Assembly: GCA_937952995.1 (NCBI GenBank)
Contig: CALFYB010000370.1
Location: 1 to 26,317, forward strand
From: an uncultured Caulobacteraceae bacterium
GTDB taxonomy: Bacteria; Pseudomonadota; Alphaproteobacteria; Caulobacterales; Caulobacteraceae
Length of the DNA stretch: 26,317 bases
Direction: 5' to 3'
The notes below the pieces were generated by a model. The model was not told the DNA's origin, searched no databases, and saw only the letters and a list, made by a program, of their open reading frames with translations. Positions 15,225 to 22,958 of the stretch are shown here, piece after piece. The translations under genes and the position numbers were made by a program. Within the stretch, counting starts at the first letter, position 1, and each line of letters starts with the position of its first letter.

Positions 15225-16262
15225 ATGAACCGATTCTGGACCCTTTCGGATAAGCCGGTCGGCGCTTGGCCTGACGCTGAGACCTTCGTGCTGCAGGAGG
15301 CCCCGATCCCCTCGCCGGGTCCGGGCCAAGCCTTGACCCGTACGCTCTACATCTCACTGGACCCCTATCAGTGGGGCTATAAGCGGCGCGGCGTCGATCG
15401 TCCCGGCACCCCCTGCCATGCCCGCACCGTCTCGCAGGTGATTGAGAGCCGGATGGAGGGGTTTGAGGCGGGCGATCTGGTGTTCAACACCAATGGCTGG
15501 GCGGCCTATGGGCTGATGGGCGAGGGCGTTCCTCGGCCCGGCTATATGGTTCCGCGTAAGCTCAATCCGGCGCAGGGGCGTATTTCTCAGGCGGTCGGGG
15601 TGCTGGGTATGTTGGGCCTCACCGCCTATGCTGGCCTAATCTTGATGGCCGAGCCGAAGCCCGGTGAAACGGTGGTCATTTCCGCGGCATCGGGCGGCGT
15701 TGGTCAGATCGCAGGCCAGTTGGCCAAGCTGCGTGGCGCACGGGTCGTCGGCATTGCAGGCAAGGAGGCCAAGTGTCGCTTTGTCACGGAAGAACTCGGC
15801 TTTGACGCCTGCGTCTCCCATCTCAGCCCCAGCCTTGCCGAGGATCTGGCCAAGGCCTGCCCAAACGGAATCGATGTCTATTTTGAGAATGTCGGCGGCG
15901 CAGTCTTTGACGCGGTTCTGCCCCTGTTCAACGCGGGCGCACGGATGACGATCTGCGGCCTGATCGCCCACTATGGCGATGATGGGAGCACCGATGCGCG
16001 GGCTGCCCTGATGGCGCGCGGCGATGCGATCTTCAAGGCCAGAGGCGTCAAGGTTGGGGACCTATTTGTCGGAGACTTCGTCTCAGGCCACCATAATCAG
16101 TTCCTGAACGAGGTCGCGCCTCTCGTGGCATCGGGCCAGCTCAAATACCGCGAAGATATCCGCCAAGGCCTCGAGACCGTCCCCGCCGCCTTTGCCGAAA
16201 TGCTCAGAGGCGACAATTTCGGCAAGATGCTGGTCCAGATCGCGCCGGACCCGACCCTTTAG
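15225..16262 (+). CDS. NADPH-dependent medium-chain oxidoreductase (leukotriene B4 dehydrogenase/CurA type)
   Basis: A 345-residue zinc-independent medium-chain dehydrogenase/reductase. The start at 15225 has an ideal AGGAGG seven bases upstream. The substrate domain shows ISLDPYQWGYKRRG and the segment around FNTNGWAAYGLM. LGLTAYAGL leads to the Rossmann fold VISAASGGVGQIAGQLAKLRG (about 151-171), whose AAxGxVG pattern binds NADPH. YFENVGGAVFDAVL and ARMTICGLIAHY are typical of the 2-alkenal/enone reductase branch. It likely reduces the C=C bond of an alpha,beta-unsaturated ketone or aldehyde in the cytosol, often a detoxification job. It looks monocistronic. Confidence 0.9.
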   Translation: MNRFWTLSDKPVGAWPDAETFVLQEAPIPSPGPGQALTRTLYISLDPYQWGYKRRGVDRPGTPCHARTVSQVIESRMEGFEAGDLVFNTNGWAAYGLMGEGVPRPGYMVPRKLNPAQGRISQAVGVLGMLGLTAYAGLILMAEPKPGETVVISAASGGVGQIAGQLAKLRGARVVGIAGKEAKCRFVTEELGFDACVSHLSPSLAEDLAKACPNGIDVYFENVGGAVFDAVLPLFNAGARMTICGLIAHYGDDGSTDARAALMARGDAIFKARGVKVGDLFVGDFVSGHHNQFLNEVAPLVASGQLKYREDIRQGLETVPAAFAEMLRGDNFGKMLVQIAPDPTL

Positions 16263-16386
16263 GCCCAAACCCATCATGGTCACATTGTGGCGTGGATGAA
16301 ACCATCAGGACCAGCGGGCCGGCCTTTCATTTACAAGTCGGCCAAGCCAACGTTAGATGGACCTCAAGTTCACGCCGGGGGGCAAG

Positions 16387-17772
16387 ATGTCTGAGGAAAA
16401 TCGGGTTGGGTCTATACCGCCTGCCGCTACCAATGAGCTCAGCCGGAGCCTGAAATCTCGACACGTCTCGATGATTACCTTTGGCGGTATCATTGGCGCA
16501 GGCCTGTTCGTCGGCTCGTCCACCGCCATCAGCACCATCGGCCCCGCCGCTGTGATCAGCTATGCCTTGGCCGGACTTCTGGTCTTGCTTGTGATGCGCA
16601 TGATCGCGGAGATGGCGATGGCCTCGTCTGGCGTTCAGACCTTTCCTGACTTTGCCCGGGTGGGGATCGGCGATTGGGCAGGCTATCTGGTCGGGTGGCT
16701 CTATTGGTATTTCTGGGTCGTGGTCATTGCCGTTGAGGCCATTGCCGGGGCCAAGATCATCCATGGCTGGTTCCCCCAATTTGAAATTTGGGAGATTGGC
16801 GTCAGCCTGATGGCCATCTTGACGGCGGTGAACCTGATGTCCGCCAAATCCTATGGCGAGTTCGAGTTTTGGTTCGCCTCGACCAAGGTCGTCGCGATTA
16901 TCGTCTTCATTCTGGTGGCGGCGGCCTATGCGACGGGCATCACCTCGCCCTCAGGCTCGACCCTTTCCAATCTGACGGCCCATGGCGGCTTTGCGCCTGC
17001 CGGTATAGCGGTGATTTTCTCAGGGATCGCGACGACCATCTTCTCGCTCTGTGGTGCCGAGATCGCCACCTTGGCGGCAGCGGAGTCAGAGGCGGGCCCC
17101 AAGGCCATTGCCGGTATGACCCTGTCGGTATCTGTTCGGATCTTGGTCTTTTTCGTCCTGTCTATTCTGATGATTGTTTCGGTGGTGCCTTGGAATGAGA
17201 TTGAGGCGGGCACCTCTCCCTTTGCCCATGCTTGGCACCAAATGGGCTATCCGGCTGCCGATCTGATCATGAATGGCATTGTTCTGGTGGCGGTTCTGTC
17301 CTGCTTGAATTCGGGCATCTACATCACCTCGCGCGCCATGTTTGGCTTGGCGAAAAATGGCGATGCGCCTCAGGCCTGCGTGACCTTGAGCCGCTCAAAG
17401 GTCCCGGCCCGGGCCATTCTGATAGCCAGCCTCTTTAGCTACGGCGCCTTGGCTGCTGCCGTCTTTGCGCCGGATCAGGTGTTCAACTTCTTGGTCACCT
17501 CTTCGGGCGCGATCATGTTGTTCATCTATATCCTGATTGCCGTGGCCCAACTGCGTCTGCGCAAGAAGATCGAGGCCGAAGACCCGTCCCGGCTGAAGGT
17601 CAAGATGTGGCTCTATCCCTATGGCACCTGGGCCGCGATTGCGGGCATGGTTGGGGTTCTGGTCCTGATGGGCCTATCGCCCAGCCATGGCATGGAGCTT
17701 TGGGCCAGTATGATCGTCGCGCTGGTCTTTTGGGTCAGTTACGGGGTCAAGTCGCGGCTGCGGCCCAGGTGA
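16387..17772 (+). CDS. Amino acid permease (APC superfamily)
   Basis: A 461-residue inner-membrane transporter with about 12 hydrophobic segments. The first is HVSMITFGGIIGAGLFVGS, whose GxIGxGLF element unwinds to bind the amino group and carboxylate in APC carriers. LMRMIAEMA-like sequence follows in TM2. The pattern is closest to the GABA/aromatic/basic amino-acid permease branch, but specificity is not clear. ATG 16387 (MSEENRVG) is preferred over ATG 16357 because the extra ten residues are not conserved-looking and neither has a strong ribosome binding site. The next gene, an omega-aminotransferase 112 bases downstream on the same strand, suggests uptake of an amine or amino acid for transamination. 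Confidence 0.9.
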   Translation: MSEENRVGSIPPAATNELSRSLKSRHVSMITFGGIIGAGLFVGSSTAISTIGPAAVISYALAGLLVLLVMRMIAEMAMASSGVQTFPDFARVGIGDWAGYLVGWLYWYFWVVVIAVEAIAGAKIIHGWFPQFEIWEIGVSLMAILTAVNLMSAKSYGEFEFWFASTKVVAIIVFILVAAAYATGITSPSGSTLSNLTAHGGFAPAGIAVIFSGIATTIFSLCGAEIATLAAAESEAGPKAIAGMTLSVSVRILVFFVLSILMIVSVVPWNEIEAGTSPFAHAWHQMGYPAADLIMNGIVLVAVLSCLNSGIYITSRAMFGLAKNGDAPQACVTLSRSKVPARAILIASLFSYGALAAAVFAPDQVFNFLVTSSGAIMLFIYILIAVAQLRLRKKIEAEDPSRLKVKMWLYPYGTWAAIAGMVGVLVLMGLSPSHGMELWASMIVALVFWVSYGVKSRLRPR

Positions 17773-17884
17773 AATAGCCCGCTCATCGCCAACGAGAATT
17801 TTCCTATCGGAACATTCTTTTCAATCGCGGTGAGACGGTGCCCCATTGCATAAGATGTCCAATCGCTGACGCCGGAGCCCTTCT

Positions 17885-19201
17885 ATGACCCGTGAGAATG
17901 ATCCCCTAGCCGCCCTTTGGATGCCCTTTACGGCCAACCGCGCCTACAAGGCCACGCCCCGCCAACTGGTCGCGGCCAAGGACATGCACTATACGGCGGA
18001 TGATGGTCGCCAGGTTCTGGATGGTACGGCAGGTCTTTGGGCCGTCAATGCGGGCCACTGTCGCCCCACCATTGTTGAGGCCATTCAAAAGACAGCCGCT
18101 GAGCTGGACTTTGCGCCGGGGTTCCAGCTCGGCCATCCGGCCTCATTCGAGCTGGCCTCCCGCGTGGCGGAGATCATGCCCAAGGGGCTGGACCGGATTT
18201 TCTTCACCAATTCAGGGTCTGAATCGGTCGATACGGCGCTGAAGATTGCGCTGGCCTATCAAAGGTCGCGCGGCGAGGGGACACGAACCCGCTTCATCGG
18301 CCGCGAGCGCGGTTATAATGGCGTCGGCTTTGGCGGCATTTCCGTAGGCGGCATTGTCAATAACCGTCGCCAGTTCGGAACGTTGCTCAATGGCGTCGAC
18401 CATCTGCCCCACACCCATAATCTTCAGCAAAATGCCTTTACCAAGGGTCGCCCAGAGTGGGGCGGACATCTGGCCGATACGCTGGAATCGATCGTCGCCC
18501 TGCATGGAGCAGAGACCATCGCTGCGGTGATTGTCGAGCCCATGGCCGGATCGACCGGCGTCCTGGTGCCGCCGGTCGGCTATCTGGAACGGCTCCGTGA
18601 GATCACGACCAAGTATGGCATTGTGCTGATCTTTGACGAGGTCATTACCGCCTTTGGCCGCGTCGGTGGCGTAACGGCCTCTGAAACCCTCGGCGTTATT
18701 CCCGATATGATCACTATGGCTAAGGGCCTGACCAATGCCGCCGTGCCCATGGGCGCGGTCGCTGTCAGCCGTCATATTCATGATGGTGTGGTCGAGGGCG
18801 CTGCCGACGGGATCGAACTGTTCCATGGCTATACCTATTCCGGCCACCCCTTGGCGGCGGCTGCGGGCGTAGCCGCGCTCGATCTCTATAGGGACGAGGG
18901 CATTTTTGAGCATGCCGCATCGCTCCATGGCTATTGGGAAGAGGCGGTCCATAGCCTGAAGGGCAAGCGCCACATTATTGACGTTCGCAATATGGGCATT
19001 GTTGCGGGCATCGAGCTTGAGCCCCGCCCCGGTGCCCCGACCAAGCGGGCCATGGAACTGTTCCACAAATGTTTTGATAATGGGCTTCTGGTCCGCGCGA
19101 CCGGCGATATCATTGCCCTGTCGCCGCCCCTGATCCTGCAAAAGGCTCATATCGATGAGATGGTTGGCCGAATTGCCGATCTGCTCGAAACCATCGACTA
19201 G
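17885..19201 (+). CDS. Class III omega-aminotransferase (beta-alanine/pyruvate type)
   Basis: A 438-residue fold-type I PLP enzyme. LWMPFTANRAYK near the start is the active-site opening of beta-alanine:pyruvate transaminases. NSGSESVDTALKIA (109-122) holds the cofactor phosphate, FDEVITAFGR (250-259) supplies Asp251 to the PLP nitrogen, and Lys280 in TMAKGLTN is the Schiff-base lysine. The C-terminal LSPPLILQKAHIDEMV is typical of the class. It moves the amino group of an omega-amino acid or amine to pyruvate in the cytosol. GGAG precedes the ATG by eight bases. The permease gene upstream points to an imported substrate. It converges with the Rieske gene, with a strong inverted repeat between them. 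Confidence 0.93.
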   Translation: MTRENDPLAALWMPFTANRAYKATPRQLVAAKDMHYTADDGRQVLDGTAGLWAVNAGHCRPTIVEAIQKTAAELDFAPGFQLGHPASFELASRVAEIMPKGLDRIFFTNSGSESVDTALKIALAYQRSRGEGTRTRFIGRERGYNGVGFGGISVGGIVNNRRQFGTLLNGVDHLPHTHNLQQNAFTKGRPEWGGHLADTLESIVALHGAETIAAVIVEPMAGSTGVLVPPVGYLERLREITTKYGIVLIFDEVITAFGRVGGVTASETLGVIPDMITMAKGLTNAAVPMGAVAVSRHIHDGVVEGAADGIELFHGYTYSGHPLAAAAGVAALDLYRDEGIFEHAASLHGYWEEAVHSLKGKRHIIDVRNMGIVAGIELEPRPGAPTKRAMELFHKCFDNGLLVRATGDIIALSPPLILQKAHIDEMVGRIADLLETID

Positions 19202-19213
19202 CCAAGCCGAAGG

Positions 19214-19254
19214 CCCCGCCCGGACCCGTCAACAGGCGGGACCTTTGGGCGGGG
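19214..19254. terminator. Bidirectional hairpin between convergent genes
   Basis: CCCCGCCC (19214-19221) pairs perfectly with GGGCGGGG (19247-19254). An inner CCCG/CGGG stem (19225-19228 with 19237-19240) extends it. It fills the 59-base gap between the aminotransferase stop and the Rieske gene stop. No U-run follows on either strand, so termination could need a factor. Confidence 0.5.
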
Positions 19255-19260
19255 ATGGGA

Positions 19261-20511
19261 TCATTCTGCCCGATCAAGTCCGAACTGGTTGAGATACCAT
19301 TTTTGGAACTTGAGGACGCTGCCCTCCTGTTCGGAATAGCGTCCGGGGCGATAGCGGCTGGACATAATGCCAGCCTGATTATTCTCGGTGATCACCTTAT
19401 CTTGCGTGGTGGTGGCGTGATAACCCCAGATCATCTTGTCAATATCCACCTGATCCTCGGCTGCGCGCCCATCGACCAACCAGATCATTTCAACGTCTGA
19501 GGCCAGTGCGGACCTTGGGGTGAATTGGAACAGGATGGCGAAATGATCATCCGCGACGATTTGGGTAAAGGGACTGAAGCTTAGATGCATCCGGCCGCCA
19601 TCGGCTTGCGTGCGCTTGCCCATCAGGGGCGCGGGGGCGGTACCGTCTTGGGTCTCAGAGGCCCAGCCCTCCTTATTCATGCGCTGCATCATGAGGCGCA
19701 GATGGCTGCTGTCAGGGGCATCATCAATATTGCCAATGGGACGACCGAGGGCCGCAGCGCTCTCTTCCCAGGCCTTGAGCTTAGGGGTGAAGCTGGCGAT
19801 GGCATCCGCCGGGCCTGAGCTTGGACCCGCGCCTACGGCAACAATCGATTCGGCCCCGTGGATCGAGCAAAATTCCGGATGGGACGGAACGCAGTGATAG
19901 CACTCAAAGAAATTCTCGATGACCAGCTTCCAATTGGCGGTGGTTGGATAGCTGCCAGCATGGGCAATACGGGCATCGGCAATGCCGTGATAGTCGAGGA
20001 TCGGCCCCATATCGCCGAAGGTCGCATCGAAATCGACGGGCTCGTCTTCGCTCATATTGATAAAGATCAGGCCATGGAAAACCCGGACATGGCAGGCGAA
20101 CAGGCCATTATCGGCCTTGTCAAAATCATCCGCCATCAGGCGAGCGGCGATCAGACGGCCATCCAGACCATAGCTCCAGGCATGGTAGGGGCAGACCAAC
20201 AGCTTTTTGTTGCCGCTTTCCTCTGAGCACAGGGTTGAGCCCCGATGGCGACAGACATTGAAGAAGGCGCGAATGGAGGTGTCATTTTCGCGAATGACGA
20301 TGATCTGTTCGGACCCGATCTTGTACAGGAAATAGTCGCCCCGGTTAGGGATGCGGGACACGTGGCCCGCGACCAGCCATTTGCGGCTGATGACCTGTTC
20401 CATATCCGCCTTGAACACCGCGTCTTCGGTGTAAAACTCCTGATCAAAACTATAGCCGACACGGGTATTGGCCGCGAGGCGACGCATCAGTTCGGCAGAG
20501 TGCTCAGTCAT
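19261..20511 (-). CDS. Rieske non-heme iron oxygenase, alpha subunit (betaine demethylase type)
   Basis: A 416-residue oxygenase. The Rieske [2Fe-2S] ligands are Cys87 and His89 (in VCRHRG) and Cys107 and His110 (in CPYHAW). The catalytic iron site is in NWKLVIENFFECYHCVPSHPE, with the third ligand, an Asp, in TQDKVITENNQAG near the C-terminus. This organisation, with WLVAGHVSRIPNRGDYF, resembles the N-demethylating branch (glycine betaine GbcA, stachydrine and carnitine enzymes). It would oxidise an N-methyl group and release formaldehyde. No reductase partner lies in the window. Its ATG overlaps the TAA of the preceding demethylase gene by one base (TAATG), so it is the last gene of a three-gene operon whose other products remove N-methyl groups from amines. 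The specific substrate is inferred. Confidence 0.9.
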   Translation of the reverse strand: MTEHSAELMRRLAANTRVGYSFDQEFYTEDAVFKADMEQVISRKWLVAGHVSRIPNRGDYFLYKIGSEQIIVIRENDTSIRAFFNVCRHRGSTLCSEESGNKKLLVCPYHAWSYGLDGRLIAARLMADDFDKADNGLFACHVRVFHGLIFINMSEDEPVDFDATFGDMGPILDYHGIADARIAHAGSYPTTANWKLVIENFFECYHCVPSHPEFCSIHGAESIVAVGAGPSSGPADAIASFTPKLKAWEESAAALGRPIGNIDDAPDSSHLRLMMQRMNKEGWASETQDGTAPAPLMGKRTQADGGRMHLSFSPFTQIVADDHFAILFQFTPRSALASDVEMIWLVDGRAAEDQVDIDKMIWGYHATTTQDKVITENNQAGIMSSRYRPGRYSEQEGSVLKFQKWYLNQFGLDRAE

Positions 20512-22955
20512 TAGATCTTGATCCGTGCATTGGTGGGGTCATAGAGGGGCTTGAGAGAGGCCGTCGCGGGATAGCGCACCCCGGCAATTTCGATCTCATA
20601 GTCGTCAGCCCCAATGGGTCCGACAATACCGCCATCTGCCGCAGTCACATAGCCAAGGCCACAGGCCGCTCCGAGGGTCTGGGCATACATGCCAGAGCGG
20701 ATATAGCCGGCGATGTGATCGCCCTTCCAGATCGGCTCATTGTGGTAGAGCATCGGCTCTGGCGACTTCAGAAGGAATTGAACAAGCTTTTGTTTCAGAC
20801 CTTCTTGCTTTTGCTTCAGCAGAGCTTCGCGCCCGATAAAGCCGCCGGGCTTGTCCATGCGCACGGCAAAACCAAGGCCCGCCTCGAGGGGTGTATCCTC
20901 ATCGGTGATGTCGTGGCCCCAGTGGCGATAGGCCTTCTCCATGCGAAGGGCATTGAGCGCATGATAGCCGCAATGTTTCAGGCCAAAGGCCGCGCCCGCC
21001 GCGACGATCTCATCATAGACGCCGGTCATAAACTCGGTCGGGATATAGAGCTCCCAGCCCAGTTCACCGACATAGGTGATGCGCGATGCCCGGACGATGG
21101 CATAGCCCAGCTCGATCTCTTGGCTGGTGGCGAAGCCAAAGGCCTCATGGGACAGATCGTTGGGGCAGATGGACTGCAGCAGGTCCCGCGCCTTGGGTCC
21201 CATGATCGAAATGACCCCCATCGATGAGGAGACATTGGTCAAGATGGCGTGGGCCTCGTCCGGAATATGCCGCTTGAGCCAGTTGAAGTCCTTCACCTCG
21301 GTCTCGGCACCCGTGACGATCAGATAGGCGGTTTGAGACAGGCGCGTGACCGTCAGATCCGCTTCAATCCCGCCCTTGTCATTGAGCCATTGGGTGTAAA
21401 TCAGCTTGCCCGGTGCAACATCGACATCGTTGGCGCAGACCCGGTTTAGGACGGCGCAGGCATCGCGTCCCTCGAGCCGGAACTTGGCAAAGGAGCTCTG
21501 GTCAAACAGGCCGACCGTCTCGCGCACGGCTTTGCATTCAGCCGCATTGGCCTCAAACCAGTTTTGCCGACCATAGCTATATTCATATTTGGGCGTGCTG
21601 CCGGGTTCGCCGTACCAGTTGGGCCGTTCCCAGCCATAGGCCTCGCCGTGACAGGCACCGGCGGCCACCAGCCGATCATGGATGGCTGAGCGGCGAACAC
21701 CGCGCGCGGTTTCATATTGTTTGAAAGGATAATGGGTCGCGTAGAGCAGCCCGAGGCTTTCGGTCACCCGCTCGCGCAGATATTTCCGGTTAATTTGGAA
21801 CGGCATGTTGCGGCGAATATCGACCGTCCAAAGGTCAGCCGGAGGAATCCCATCGCGGATCCAGTCGGCCATAACCTTACCGATACCGCCCGCCGACTGT
21901 AGGCCAATGGAGTTCAGGCCGGCGGCGACAAAGCAGCCCTTCAATTCGGGGCTTTCGCCCAGATGATAGCGGACATCCGGAGTGAAGCTCTCTGGCCCGC
22001 AGAAGAACTTCTTGATCCCGGCCTTTTCAAGGGCCGGAACCCGGCGCATGGCGTCCATCAACAGGGGTTCAAAATGCTCGAAACTGCCGGCAATTTCGTC
22101 AAAGCAGAAATCTTCGGAAATGCCGTCCATGCCCCAAGGGCGCGCATTGGGCTCAAAGGCCCCGACCAGCAGCTTGCCCGCGTCATATTTATAATAGCCG
22201 CAGGAATCATAGTCGCGCAGCACGGGTAAGGTCGGGTCTATGCCCTCGACACCCTCGAACAGGACATAATAGTGCTCACAGGCATGGAGCGGCGCGGCCA
22301 CACCGATGCTTGCCGCCAGATCGCGCGTCCACATACCGCCGCAAATGACCACATAGTCGGCAGCGATTGATCCTTCGTCGGTTTCGACCCCCGTGACCCG
22401 CTCGCCATTGTGATGGATCTTGGTGACCTTGGTATTTTCAAAAATCTGCGCGCCGCCACTGCGCGCGCCCTTGGCCAGCGCTTGGGTGATATCAACCGCA
22501 TTGGCATAGCCGTCGCTGGGAATGTGAATCCCGCCGACCACGTCCTCAATATTGACGATGGGGGCGAGGGCTTGGATCTCTTGCGGGCTGATGACATGGA
22601 CCGGAAGGTCAAACACCTTGGCCATCGAGGCGCTGCGTTTCAGCTCCTCAAAGCGCTCAGCATTGGTGGCCATCGAGATGGAGCCGCACTGGCGATAGCC
22701 GGTGGCTTGACCGGTTTCGGCCTCCAGTCCGCGATAGAGCTCGCCCGTATATTTGGCCAGCTTGGTCATATTGATCGATGGCCGCAATTGCCCCACCAGT
22801 CCGGCCGCGTGCCAGGTGGTGCCGCTCGTCAGTTGCTTGCGTTCGAGCAGGACAACATCGCTCCAGCCGATCTTGGTCAGGTGATAGGCGATGGAGCATC
22901 CGATCACGCCCCCGCCAATAACGACGACCCGCGCCTTTTTAGGAAGTTCAGCCAC
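20511..22955 (-). CDS. FAD-dependent oxidoreductase fused to GcvT (dimethylglycine/sarcosine dehydrogenase family), copy B
   Basis: An 814-residue protein starting with GTG at 22953-22955 and preceded by GAGGG inside the end of copy A. The N-terminal DAO-type FAD domain has the dinucleotide motif VVVIGGGVIGCS and SGTTWHAAG, where His49 matches the covalent FAD site of dimethylglycine dehydrogenase. A middle domain (about 380-440) leads to GcvT and its C-terminal barrel (about 440-810), with AYGWERPNWY and TYVGELGWELYIP. GcvT takes the one-carbon unit from the amine onto tetrahydrofolate. The reaction would convert dimethylglycine or sarcosine to the next lower methylamine, forming 5,10-methylene-THF. 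It is the middle gene of an operon, three bases from copy A and overlapping the Rieske gene. The choice of substrate between the copies is not readable. Confidence 0.92.
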   Translation of the reverse strand: MAELPKKARVVVIGGGVIGCSIAYHLTKIGWSDVVLLERKQLTSGTTWHAAGLVGQLRPSINMTKLAKYTGELYRGLEAETGQATGYRQCGSISMATNAERFEELKRSASMAKVFDLPVHVISPQEIQALAPIVNIEDVVGGIHIPSDGYANAVDITQALAKGARSGGAQIFENTKVTKIHHNGERVTGVETDEGSIAADYVVICGGMWTRDLAASIGVAAPLHACEHYYVLFEGVEGIDPTLPVLRDYDSCGYYKYDAGKLLVGAFEPNARPWGMDGISEDFCFDEIAGSFEHFEPLLMDAMRRVPALEKAGIKKFFCGPESFTPDVRYHLGESPELKGCFVAAGLNSIGLQSAGGIGKVMADWIRDGIPPADLWTVDIRRNMPFQINRKYLRERVTESLGLLYATHYPFKQYETARGVRRSAIHDRLVAAGACHGEAYGWERPNWYGEPGSTPKYEYSYGRQNWFEANAAECKAVRETVGLFDQSSFAKFRLEGRDACAVLNRVCANDVDVAPGKLIYTQWLNDKGGIEADLTVTRLSQTAYLIVTGAETEVKDFNWLKRHIPDEAHAILTNVSSSMGVISIMGPKARDLLQSICPNDLSHEAFGFATSQEIELGYAIVRASRITYVGELGWELYIPTEFMTGVYDEIVAAGAAFGLKHCGYHALNALRMEKAYRHWGHDITDEDTPLEAGLGFAVRMDKPGGFIGREALLKQKQEGLKQKLVQFLLKSPEPMLYHNEPIWKGDHIAGYIRSGMYAQTLGAACGLGYVTAADGGIVGPIGADDYEIEIAGVRYPATASLKPLYDPTNARIKI

Positions 22956-22958
22956 AGG

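Noticed and set aside
18212..19150. 312-codon open frame antisense to the aminotransferase gene
   Set aside because: It is a shadow of a clearly coding gene. The translation is low-complexity and has no recognisable fold.
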